From Woeseiaceae bacterium (GTDB taxonomy: Bacteria > Pseudomonadota > Gammaproteobacteria > Steroidobacterales > Woeseiaceae), in the NCBI GenBank assembly GCA_021773075.1, contig JAJFKT010000002.1, positions 62,001 through 126,000 on the forward strand: DNA of 64,000 bases, given 5' to 3'. Both the position numbers and the translations under genes were made by a program. Below are positions 36,161 through 43,630 of the stretch, piece by piece. The notes beneath the pieces were generated by a model that was given only the letters and a program-made list of their open reading frames with translations, was not told where the DNA came from and made no database searches. Position 1 is the stretch's first letter, and every line of letters begins with the position of its first letter.

Positions 36161-36871
36161 ATGCGCAGTTTTATCTTAATGGCGATGTTTGCAACAAGCC
36201 TGGCCCACGCAGCGTGGACTGATTATGAAGAGGTCCGGGATTTGAAGCTGGACGCGAAAGGTCTGTCTGAATTGTCCATCAAAGCGGGTGCGGGCAGCAT
36301 GGACGTCAAGGGTGTCGACGGTGCGGACAGCATCGAGGTCAAAGCGACCATTGTCGTGCCGAACGAGAATGAGGACAAAGCGCTCAAGATCATCGAAAAG
36401 AACATGACTTTGTCGTTGGATGAGAAGAACGGCGAAGCTCGCTTACATGCCTGGTTCGACGAAAGCTTTTTCGGCAACGGCTCCAACGCACACATCGCAT
36501 TGGAAGTGTCTGTGCCACAGGGCCTGAGCCTGAATATTGACGATGGCTCGGGTTCAATCGATGTCATCGATGTTGCTGCTGACGTTGCGATTAATGACGG
36601 CTCCGGATCGATCGATGTAAGCAATGTCGCGAACCTTGAGATTGAAGATGGTTCCGGATCGATCGATGTTTCTGGCGCCAGGGGCGATGTTTTCATTGAA
36701 GACGGCTCCGGCAGTATTTCCGTCAGGCATGTACAGGGCTCGGTGATCATCGATGACGGATCCGGCAGCATCAGGGTCTCCGACGTCGAAAATGACCTGA
36801 GTATTATTGAAGATGGTAGCGGCAGTTTGTCGTTCACGGACGTCCGTGGCACGGTTGACGCCGAAACCTGA
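36161..36871 (+). CDS. secreted DGSGSI-repeat beta-solenoid protein (DUF4097-like)
   Basis: 236 residues from ATG 36161 (AAGGGG six bases upstream) with signal peptide MRSFILMAMFATSLAHA. After a first domain (residues about 20-125) six repeats begin with DGSGSI or DGSGSL, spaced 18, 17, 18, 18 and 19 residues (codons at 36542, 36596, 36647, 36701, 36755, 36812). Such a period fits one turn of a right-handed beta-solenoid. The pattern is common in DUF4097-type adhesin-like proteins; function unknown. Likely periplasmic or surface exposed. Confidence 0.7.
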   Translation: MRSFILMAMFATSLAHAAWTDYEEVRDLKLDAKGLSELSIKAGAGSMDVKGVDGADSIEVKATIVVPNENEDKALKIIEKNMTLSLDEKNGEARLHAWFDESFFGNGSNAHIALEVSVPQGLSLNIDDGSGSIDVIDVAADVAINDGSGSIDVSNVANLEIEDGSGSIDVSGARGDVFIEDGSGSISVRHVQGSVIIDDGSGSIRVSDVENDLSIIEDGSGSLSFTDVRGTVDAET

Positions 36872-36903
36872 GCCAAATTAGGTGCTAATATCTCCCTGTA
36901 AAA

Positions 36904-36922
36904 GCGCCCGCCCATCGGGCGC
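36904..36922 (+). promoter_or_regulatory. GC-rich stem-loop upstream of the CBS gene
   Basis: GCGCCCG-CCCAT-CGGGCGC is a perfect 7-bp stem that ends 6 bp before the AAGGGAGG ribosome site. No T run follows on the plus strand. It may be a weak end for the preceding gene or a leader structure. Confidence 0.4.
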
Positions 36923-36939
36923 ATATAAAGGGAGGCAGC

Positions 36940-37371
36940 ATGAAACTGGTTCAACATCTGCTCGACTCAAAGAGCCACGGTATTATCTCAGTAGCGGCTA
37001 ACGCATCGGTTTTCGATGCCATTAAACTCATGGCAGAAAGGACGATAGGCTCATTGTTGGTCATGGATGGTGACAAACTTCTGGGAATCGTCACTGAGCG
37101 CGACTACGCTCGCAAAGTCATTATCAAAGGGCGCTCATCGGAGTCCACGCAAGTGTCTGAAATTATGACTGCGGACGTATGTACTGCGATTCCACAGGAC
37201 ACCGTGAATAATTGCATGACCATAATGAGCGAACGCAAGATTCGTCACTTGCCGGTTGTCGATGACGGTACCGTTATTGGCATGATTTCTATCGGCGATC
37301 TGGTACAGGCGATCATCACTGACCAGAAGGAAGAGATAGAGCACCTCGAGCACTACATCAGTGGCCAATAG
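36940..37371 (+). CDS. CBS-domain pair protein
   Basis: 143 residues made of two CBS domains and little else: first with GIISVAANASVFDAIKLMAE and LLGIVTERDYARKVI, second with MTADVCTAIPQDTVNNCMTI and IRHLPVVDDGTVIGMISIGD. CBS pairs bind adenosine nucleotides and regulate partner proteins. A strong AAGGGAGG site precedes the ATG. Its end overlaps the start of the dienelactone-hydrolase gene by 11 bp. The regulated partner is unknown. Confidence 0.85.
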   Translation: MKLVQHLLDSKSHGIISVAANASVFDAIKLMAERTIGSLLVMDGDKLLGIVTERDYARKVIIKGRSSESTQVSEIMTADVCTAIPQDTVNNCMTIMSERKIRHLPVVDDGTVIGMISIGDLVQAIITDQKEEIEHLEHYISGQ

Positions 37372-38251
37372 TAAGAAATATGACCGTCGCGTAATGCGAC
37401 TATTCGACGGCTACGTTCATGGCCAGATTAATCGCCGCCAATTTCTGGACGCTGCTGCGAAAATTACGGCATCAACCACGGCTGCGGCAGCGATTCTCGC
37501 CAGCTTGAGTCCTGACTATGCGCTCGCGCAGCAAGTCGATCCTGGCGATAACTCGATTAGCACGAGTTATAAGAAATACGGATCACCAAAGGGCGCCGGA
37601 GTAATGAGTGGTTATTACGCGAGGCCAGACGTGGTTCAGCACAAACTTCCTGCAGTTGTGGTTATCCACGAGAATCGTGGCCTGAATCCGTACATAGAAG
37701 ATGTCGCGCGGCGACTGGCAGTTGCCGGGTTTATCGCTTTTGCCCCTGATGTCCTGACGCCTTTGGGCGGATACCCTGGCAACGATGACGACGGCAGAAC
37801 GCTGCAACGCAAGCGTGATCGTGACGAAATGATCGAAGATTTCGTTGCTGCCGTTGAATTCGTTGGGAGCCATCCGGATTGCTCTGGCAAAGTTGGCACC
37901 GTCGGGTTTTGTTTTGGCGGCGGTATGTCGATGCGAATGGCTGTTCGATTACCAAACTTGGCCGCCGCGGTTGCTTACTATGGCCGGCATCCGGAACCCG
38001 CAGAAGCAAGCGATATCAAAGCGCCGCTAATGTTGCATCACGGTGAACTGGATGAACGCGTTAATGCAACGTGGCCAGAGTTCGAGGCGGCATTAAAGGC
38101 TGCTGACGCTGCTTACGTGAATTTCGAGTACGCGGATGCCAATCACGGCTTCCACAACGACACGACGCCTCGCTACGACAAAGACGCCGCACAACTTTCC
38201 TGGGACCGGACCACGGAATTCTTCGCAAAACACTTGGATCTCGGAGGCTAA
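37361..38251 (+). CDS. dienelactone hydrolase family protein, exported
   Basis: 296 residues. The N-terminus (DGYVHGQINRRQFLDAAAKI, then TTAAAAILASL) has an RR-containing export signal, probably Tat. The hydrolase core shows HENRGLNPYIEDVARRLA, nucleophile cysteine in GFCFGGG, aspartate in HGELDERV and histidine in ANHGFHND: a Cys-His-Asp triad. GTG start at 37361 overlaps the CBS gene and is followed by the family's usual KKYDRRVMRLFDGYVHG. Substrate unknown. A second, lipoprotein member begins at 63516. Confidence 0.85.
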   Translation: MANSKKYDRRVMRLFDGYVHGQINRRQFLDAAAKITASTTAAAAILASLSPDYALAQQVDPGDNSISTSYKKYGSPKGAGVMSGYYARPDVVQHKLPAVVVIHENRGLNPYIEDVARRLAVAGFIAFAPDVLTPLGGYPGNDDDGRTLQRKRDRDEMIEDFVAAVEFVGSHPDCSGKVGTVGFCFGGGMSMRMAVRLPNLAAAVAYYGRHPEPAEASDIKAPLMLHHGELDERVNATWPEFEAALKAADAAYVNFEYADANHGFHNDTTPRYDKDAAQLSWDRTTEFFAKHLDLGG

Positions 38252-38254
38252 ACC

Positions 38255-38782
38255 ATGCGCTTACGACTGATATTGCTTGCGATGAGCTTGTTCGCGGCAA
38301 TGCAGGCGTATCCGCAGGGTTCTTCCGATTCGAAGACTGTCCTCGGGCCAAGAAACATTATTCTTCACAACGGTGCGCAGGCGCTCAAGGCTGGTGATGC
38401 CAAAAGAGGTGTCCCTCTGACCTTGCGCGGACTTGAGGTCGCACAGGGTCCGAGCGAGGAAAAAATTGCCCACGCAAATCTCTGCGCCGGATATTTGATG
38501 CTTGGTCAGTCTGAGACTGCGTTAGTTCATTGCGACTGGGTATTGGATCGCGATGCCAGGCATTGGCGAACCTACAACAATCGGGCGCTCGTTTATCTCA
38601 GCCTGGAACGATTCGAAGAATCCGAGGCGGATATCAGGAAGGGGCAGGAGCTCAGTCCGAACTCGGAAAACCTTAAGGAAGTTAAAGGAATGTATCTCGA
38701 TGCGGTCGAGCCTGTCGACGAAAAAATAAGCATCGATGACCGGCGCAATCAAGTTCAAACACCTGTTGAGAAACCTGAGTAA
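38255..38782 (+). CDS. exported TPR protein
   Basis: 175 residues with signal peptide MRLRLILLAMSLFAAMQAYP. Tetratricopeptide-type helices follow (NLCAGYLMLGQSETALVHCD, HWRTYNNRALVYLSLERFEE). The gene starts 3 bp after the dienelactone-hydrolase stop and its stop overlaps the TonB-like gene (TAATG). Such periplasmic TPR proteins serve as scaffolds. A joint role with the adjacent TonB-domain protein is inferred only from the coupling. Confidence 0.7.
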   Translation: MRLRLILLAMSLFAAMQAYPQGSSDSKTVLGPRNIILHNGAQALKAGDAKRGVPLTLRGLEVAQGPSEEKIAHANLCAGYLMLGQSETALVHCDWVLDRDARHWRTYNNRALVYLSLERFEESEADIRKGQELSPNSENLKEVKGMYLDAVEPVDEKISIDDRRNQVQTPVEKPE

Positions 38783-39159
38783 TGCGTCGGCTGGTGCTCA
38801 TTATCATGTTTATTTCAATGCCGTTGTTCGCCGCAGAAGAAGCGCCGCCAGTGGCTCGTGTCGTGGAGAATATTGTCGAGCGAGTACCTGACCAAACCGT
38901 TGTACCGCAATACCCGCGCAAGGCCCGACGTGATCGAATTGAAGGCGAGGTCCAGGTTTGTTTTGAAATTAACCGCAAAGGACGGCCACGTCGAGTCGCT
39001 GTTCGAAACAGCAGCAATCGTGTTTTCGAAAGACCCTCGATTCTCGCAGTGAGGGAATCGACGTTCAGGCCTGTGCTTCACGGTGAGCCGGTCCCACAAA
39101 TAAAATCATGCCGGACTTTTATTTTTTCACTCGAGCCGGTTGCTGTCGATGACGAATGA
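38782..39159 (+). CDS. TonB C-terminal domain protein lacking the usual anchor and linker
   Basis: 125 residues. A cleavable-looking signal (MRRLVLIIMFISMPLFAAEE) is followed directly by the TonB_C fold: PQYPRKARRDRIEGEVQVCF, FEINRKGRPRRVAVR, and FRPVLHGEPV. The proline-rich spanning segment of real TonB is missing and the membrane anchor may be removed, so it may not energise outer-membrane receptors. Two cysteines (QVCFEI, KSCRTF) could form a disulfide. Translationally coupled to the TPR gene; no exbBD adjacent. Confidence 0.72.
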   Translation: MRRLVLIIMFISMPLFAAEEAPPVARVVENIVERVPDQTVVPQYPRKARRDRIEGEVQVCFEINRKGRPRRVAVRNSSNRVFERPSILAVRESTFRPVLHGEPVPQIKSCRTFIFSLEPVAVDDE

Positions 39160-39199
39160 ATCCTGAGTCCCTGACGATCCGCTGACCTGGTCTTAGTCG

Positions 39200-40096
39200 C
39201 TAGCCATCGAGGCCAGCCGTAAGGCGAGCCGATCGTAAGGTGTTCGCCATGAGCATTGTGATGGTCATCGGACCGACGCCGCCCGGCACCGGAGTGACAG
39301 CAGCGGCGACCGTGCAGACGTCGTCAAAATCGACGTCACCGGTCAGCCCCATTTTGCTTTCGCCGTCGACGATTTTTTCGACGCGATTAATGCCGACATC
39401 GATAACGACCGCACCCGGCTTGACCCAGTCGGCCTTGACCATGTCAGGTCGACCGACGGCAGCGATAACAATGTCCGCGGCTGCGACAACCTGCGACAGG
39501 TCCCTGGTTCGGCTATGAGTGATGGTCACGGTTGCATTTGCCTGCAAGAGTAACGAGGCCATAGGTTTGCCAACGATGTTGGATCGACCGATCACTACGG
39601 CGTTCTTGCCCGACAGATCGTTCCCTAGCTCGTCCTCGATCATTAGCATGCAACCTGCTGGCGTGCAGGGCACGAACGCGTCGGAGGTTTGACCCGCTGT
39701 GAGTTTGCCGATATTGACAAAGTGAAAACCGTCCACATCCTTAGATGGCGCAATCGCCTGAGTAATCGCCTGTTCATCCAGGTGTCCCGGCAAAGGCAGC
39801 TGCACAAGGATGCCGTGAATAGCGTTGTCGTTGTTGAGTTGGTCGATGAGTGTCAGCACGTCCGGCTGCGATGCATCGGCATCAAGTGTGTGTTGAACTG
39901 AATGAAATCCACAGGACTCGGCCGTACGTTTCTTGTTTCGAACGTAAACCTGGCTTGCCGGGTCTTCGCCGATGATAACGACGGCCAGTCCCGGCTTGAT
40001 GCCGTGTTCGTCCATCAGCGCCGCTGTATCACGCGTAATGGACTCCGCGAGCTCCGCGGCTTTGGCCTTACCATCGATTCGTTTCGCAACCGTCAT
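39200..40096 (-). CDS. folD: bifunctional methylenetetrahydrofolate dehydrogenase/cyclohydrolase
   Basis: 298 residues from ATG 40096, ten bases after AAGGA; an ATG at 40120 lacks a ribosome site. Landmarks are [13 protein letters not shown] with the catalytic lysine, PSKDVDGFH, and [16 protein letters not shown] for NADP. It interconverts 5,10-methylene- and 10-formyl-tetrahydrofolate in the cytoplasm, giving one-carbon units for purines and fMet. Highly conserved and full length, so confidence is high. Confidence 0.95.
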   Translation of the reverse strand: MTVAKRIDGKAKAAELAESITRDTAALMDEHGIKPGLAVVIIGEDPASQVYVRNKKRTAESCGFHSVQHTLDADASQPDVLTLIDQLNNDNAIHGILVQLPLPGHLDEQAITQAIAPSKDVDGFHFVNIGKLTAGQTSDAFVPCTPAGCMLMIEDELGNDLSGKNAVVIGRSNIVGKPMASLLLQANATVTITHSRTRDLSQVVAAADIVIAAVGRPDMVKADWVKPGAVVIDVGINRVEKIVDGESKMGLTGDVDFDDVCTVAAAVTPVPGGVGPMTITMLMANTLRSARLTAGLDG

Positions 40097-40158
40097 CTTC
40101 GAGTATTCCTTGCTGATCATTTCGGCGGACGCATGGTAACGCTGTCAGAGGCAGGTTT

Positions 40159-40929
40159 CTAGCGGGCCAGATCGCTTTGCTCGTGCTCACGGCGGCGCAT
40201 GAGGCCGTAGAGCAGGCTGGCAGGCGCAAGGGAGGCAAGCAAGTGCTTCAGTGCGTGGCCACTCATGACCTGTCCGAGGGTAAACAGTTGTTCGTCGAGC
40301 TGCTCGGCCACCTTTGCGGCCAGGTAAAAAGCAATCATCCAGACGATATATCGGCCTAGATCACTGCGCGCTCGATAGAGAGTAATAATCAGTGGAATCA
40401 ATAGCATAGGAAGAAATTGAACGACTGCGTAGGGACGTAAATCCCCGGCGCCAATCGACTCGGTGTAGGCCCAGTACGCGACCGACCCCATGCCGACCGC
40501 CAATAACGGCAACAATAATTGCTTGCCGAGTTGTGGCGAAAAATACTCGGCGATAATGATCGAAATTAAACTCATGAAGCCGATCGTCATGGGCAGGCGA
40601 TCCCAAATTAGTGTGTCGTTATTCGGCTGAAGGTGAAAATAGCCGGATCCAAACGCAGTAAGCGCAATGCCGAAGAAGAAAATGAGCCAGGCAAGTTTCG
40701 TTCCTGCCGTGATTATCGTCGGGTTGCTGAGAACCAGCCACAGTCCCAGCAGGCCGACGATCAGAAATGGCAGATTTGAGAGGACATTTTGGTGATTCGG
40801 TATACCCGCGAAAGGGGTGTCGTCAGCAAAAAGAAAGTAGTTCGGGTCTTGTGGCACTGCATCGACGAACAACACAGCAACGAGGACGCTGATGCTTACG
40901 CCGAGTAATAAGGTAGATCGCCACTGCAT
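40159..40929 (-). CDS. alkaline ceramidase-like (CREST superfamily) membrane protein
   Basis: 256 residues with about seven hydrophobic helices. The CREST family metal-site residues are visible: HQNVLSNLPF early, ALTAFGSGYFHLQPNNDTLIWDRLPMT split across TM segments, and GHALKHLLASL at the end, giving S/D/H/H ligands. Eukaryotic alkaline ceramidases and bacterial homologues share this plan; in bacteria the substrate may be a different amide lipid. It stands next to folD with no operon partner. Function inferred from residues. Confidence 0.75.
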   Translation of the reverse strand: MQWRSTLLLGVSISVLVAVLFVDAVPQDPNYFLFADDTPFAGIPNHQNVLSNLPFLIVGLLGLWLVLSNPTIITAGTKLAWLIFFFGIALTAFGSGYFHLQPNNDTLIWDRLPMTIGFMSLISIIIAEYFSPQLGKQLLLPLLAVGMGSVAYWAYTESIGAGDLRPYAVVQFLPMLLIPLIITLYRARSDLGRYIVWMIAFYLAAKVAEQLDEQLFTLGQVMSGHALKHLLASLAPASLLYGLMRRREHEQSDLAR

Positions 40930-41027
40930 AATATATGGACTCCTTGAAGCTAATGACGATAGTGTGGTGGTGGCGGATTGTCATAGCATTGGTCTGTTAG
41001 AGTAGTCCTCATCATCTGCGAGGGAGC

Positions 41028-42005
41028 CTACGGATGATCACTGTCGGTTGGGATTGCGATCGCGTCTTGTGGCCACTCGCCGTTTAGAAAGGTTTTTATC
41101 GCCGCCAAGACGGCGCCCTTCTGTTCTATAAACGGAAAATGCCCAGAAGGAGATACCACAATCAGTCGGGCATCAGAATAGCCCTCTACCCACGCTCTTG
41201 CGCCTTCAAGAGGGATGCCGTCCTCGCGACCATGAATGATCAACCGAGGCACCTTTAAACGCTTCAAGTCCTGGCGCCAATCGAAGTCGCCATAGGTTGC
41301 AAAGTAGGCCCGGAAATATTTTGCGCGGGTCTTCTGCCACTCGTTCGAATGCGCGCACTCGTCTGGTACCTGACCGGCTAGGCTTGGGTTCACAAAGTTC
41401 GCCGGGATGGTCAGCGCAGCTCGAAGGCGACAGTATTCTTCCGGAGTATCGTCGAACTCTCCTGCATCTGCTTTGTGATCGAGTTCTTCGACAGCTGCAT
41501 GGTCGATTTTCTGTTCGCGAGTATCAGCGAATTGATCCAGAAGCGAAGCGGCCGGGGCTATCGGGGAAATTTGTATGAGTCGGTTTACGTGCTGCGGATA
41601 CCGTATCGCATAAACCGCCATCTCCAAACCGTAGGCTGACCAGCCGAGCAATGTCATTCGTTCTAACCCAAGTGCAATTCGCAACTCTTCAAGGTCCTCA
41701 ATCTGCCGATCAAGCGACACTGTCGATAGATCAGAACTGTCGGATTGGCCTCGATTGCGCGGATCGTAAAAAATGACTCGCCTATCCACCGACAGGTCAT
41801 CCAGTAGAAGCGGCTCGAGATACAAGGCGGCTGGTGCAACCAAGACTTCAGATCCAGCGCCGTTCTCCACGTAGTAAATCCTTACACCATCGCCGAGAGT
41901 GAAGAATCCCTCTGTTCGTTCCGATGACGGATGTTCTCCGGTCATCGAGCATGCGGCCAACAGAAAGGGGAGGCAGGAAAAATATATGACACGAGCAATA
42001 TTCAT
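41028..42005 (-). CDS. alpha/beta hydrolase lipoprotein
   Basis: 325 residues with lipobox at C19 (MNIARVIYFSCLPFLLAAC). Alpha/beta hydrolase elements: YDPRNRGQSD, nucleophile serine in LLGWSAYGLEM, aspartate in IIHGREDGIP and histidine in SPSGHFPFIEQ. This triad indicates an esterase or proline-iminopeptidase-like hydrolase attached to a membrane in the periplasm. It sits at the left boundary of the repeat-rich region and may belong to it. Confidence 0.78.
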   Translation of the reverse strand: MNIARVIYFSCLPFLLAACSMTGEHPSSERTEGFFTLGDGVRIYYVENGAGSEVLVAPAALYLEPLLLDDLSVDRRVIFYDPRNRGQSDSSDLSTVSLDRQIEDLEELRIALGLERMTLLGWSAYGLEMAVYAIRYPQHVNRLIQISPIAPAASLLDQFADTREQKIDHAAVEELDHKADAGEFDDTPEEYCRLRAALTIPANFVNPSLAGQVPDECAHSNEWQKTRAKYFRAYFATYGDFDWRQDLKRLKVPRLIIHGREDGIPLEGARAWVEGYSDARLIVVSPSGHFPFIEQKGAVLAAIKTFLNGEWPQDAIAIPTDSDHP

Positions 42006-42025
42006 GCGGCCTATTCTCTCCTTTC

Positions 42026-42214
42026 TTGATCACCCTTGTCTTGGGCTTCCTGGTCGGCTTAGGATTCGCTTTCACCAATAGCACTACCTTGGCGATCTCG
42101 TGGCACTTTTCCTATGATTTTCTGTCGCTGTTGGTTCTTATCAGATTCCCTGGTGTTCTTTTCCTGACTGCCGATCGTGATACGTGCGCTCCAGCGACAA
42201 GCGGTAAGTCGTGA
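42026..42214 (+). pseudogene. possible fragment of a LapA-like small membrane protein
   Basis: The plus frame gives LVLGFLVGLGFAFTNSTTLA followed by ISWHFSYDFLSLLVLI, which resembles the first helix, Asn-rich strand and second helix of LapA (DUF1049) proteins; then it ends in unrelated residues. Only a TTG start without a ribosome site is available. It is the only plus-strand gene-like piece in the region. Could be chance. Confidence 0.2.
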
Positions 42215-42255
42215 CCCTTTTTGCGCACTGGTGCTGAGCGGCAGTGCCTACCAAT

Positions 42256-42308
42256 ACTTGCCGCTCGAGGGACTGCTTTTCGGAGATGAGAAAGGGCCGG
42301 ACCCGGCC
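42256..42308. repeat. copy of the dispersed spacer repeat, next to the intron end
   Basis: Hand alignment with 50312-50364 is ungapped over 53 bases with 41 identities, starting ACTTGCCG and ending CGGCC. The copy ends two bases before the intron 3' boundary at 42311. The 460-bp gap (42006-42465) otherwise holds only the possible LapA fragment and the intron remnant. Confidence 0.6.
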
Positions 42309-42310
42309 TG

Positions 42311-42383
42311 GTGAGTAGCCCCGGGGAGTTTCACCCCGAGGCACTCGCAGAACCGTACGTGAACGTCTCCGCTCATACGGCTC
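42311..42383 (-). mobile_element. 3' end of a group II intron (domains V and VI), rest missing
   Basis: On the minus strand 42383-42349 reads GAGCCGTATGAGCGGAGACG and then TTCACGTACGGTTCT, the 34-35-nt domain V hairpin of bacterial group II introns. A GC-rich domain VI stem follows and the element ends CTACTCAC at 42311. No reverse-transcriptase gene is present upstream; only about 80 bp separate domain V from the methyltransferase stop. A frame just upstream (FFPIAAPCFNAA then stop) could be a last scrap of the intron ORF. It is a remnant and not mobile. Confidence 0.75.
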
Positions 42384-42465
42384 CCATCATGCAGCGTTGA
42401 AACAGGGTGCGGCAATTGGAAAGAACGCGTCCCCACTAAACCGTGCGGTCTCCGGGAGCGGCTCC

Positions 42466-43185
42466 TTAGTAAACTCCAGGAAACAACCGATATTTTACTC
42501 GCCTTGTGTACTCCCGATATCCCGGTAGCTCTTCCTGTAGAGTCCGGTCTTCCAGTGCGGTTCTGATCACAGCGACAACCAGTGCGACCCCTACCGGAAT
42601 GAGTGTCCAAGCAGAATCCAGGGCCAGCACAATGCCTGGAATTGCCAGAAGATTCCCAGCGTAACCCGGGTGCCGGACGATCCGGTATGGGCCGCTGTCA
42701 CATACCACGTGTCCTCGATCGGTCTGGATGCGCATCATGCTGGAGAAGAAGCGGTTCTCCACGAAAGCCCACGCAGCGAAGGCGTATCCAAGCGCGATTA
42801 AGAAGATACCGGTGATGTTGAGCCATGTGGGGAACACGGGAGACCACCCAAAGCGGTGATCCAGCCCCGCCACAATGACCAGCGGGAAGGAAAGGCTCAA
42901 TGCCATCAGCGGGGCAAGGACTTTATCCCATGCTTTGACATCTGATGCCTTAAGGGATCGGATTCGTTCCGCCATCAGCCCTGGATGCCGCCGTTCTGCC
43001 CAGATGCGCCCTCCGACACCGGCTGCAACGATGAGCAGGGAAAAGACCCAGGCCTGCCACCAACGGATATCCCCTCCGCAGGCCAATAAGATCAGAGGTA
43101 TGGAAAGATGGGCCATGACCAGGCGAAGCCACTCTCGGGGCGTTACCGTCTGAACCGTCCCTGGATCAACTGATTTCGATTGCAT
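42466..43185 (-). CDS. isoprenylcysteine carboxyl methyltransferase family membrane protein
   Basis: 239 residues from ATG 43185 (AGGAA upstream). Five hydrophobic segments, then the family C-terminal signature CDSGPYRIVRHPGYAGNLLAIPG, with LEDRTLQEELPGYREYTRRV holding the SAM-site glutamate and arginine. Members methylate lipids or small molecules in the membrane using S-adenosylmethionine; the true prenylcysteine substrate does not exist in bacteria. A second, shorter ICMT-family protein lies at 45906-46454. The stop is 82 bp from the intron domain V. Confidence 0.75.
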   Translation of the reverse strand: MQSKSVDPGTVQTVTPREWLRLVMAHLSIPLILLACGGDIRWWQAWVFSLLIVAAGVGGRIWAERRHPGLMAERIRSLKASDVKAWDKVLAPLMALSLSFPLVIVAGLDHRFGWSPVFPTWLNITGIFLIALGYAFAAWAFVENRFFSSMMRIQTDRGHVVCDSGPYRIVRHPGYAGNLLAIPGIVLALDSAWTLIPVGVALVVAVIRTALEDRTLQEELPGYREYTRRVKYRLFPGVY

Positions 43186-43630
43186 ATCGTTCCTCGCGCC
43201 CTGCAAAGGGGCCTGGATCGGCCTATGGCCTTAGCGGCCCGACTCACGGTGGTGGCGGCTCTGCAGCCGGGTGCAGGTAGTCGATACGTTGGCCGATGTG
43301 GAAGTCATTCGTGTCTACTCCGAGAAGGAGGATCACCTGGTTTTCGTGTGGAACTGGGCGATGACGCAGAAGCCAATCTGCATAGCCTTCGACCGTCGCC
43401 TTGCCCAATGCCGTTTCGGACGTCTGCTATCAACTGTTCCCCGAAATTACATCAGGTTAGCCCGAAAGCCGCCACTCAAATCTGCTCAGTGTCGGGCTCT
43501 CAGCGGCCAGGAGGAGACATTCGGTAACGATTAAGAATAGTGCTATAGGTATTCCAGTCTCAGAAAATCGGTCTAATTATCGAACTCGGATCGATAACAA
43601 TAGATCGCATTTTCACCAGCTTTCATCGAT
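43186..43630. other. 445-bp spacer with degenerate repeat, no convincing gene
   Basis: Contains the spacer-repeat words TGCCGTTTCGGACGTCTGCT (43409-43428) and CCCGAAAGCCGCCACTC. A plus-strand frame (43271-43534) is open for 87 codons, but half of it is the repeat and it has no ribosome site. Nothing else is seen. Confidence 0.45.

Noticed and set aside
42248..42610. 120-residue minus-strand ORF across the intron remnant
   Set aside because: It reads through domain V and VI in a frame often mis-annotated in intron copies and overlaps the methyltransferase gene.
43271..43534. 87-residue plus-strand ORF
   Set aside because: No ribosome site, half of it is spacer repeat, and no protein family resemblance.
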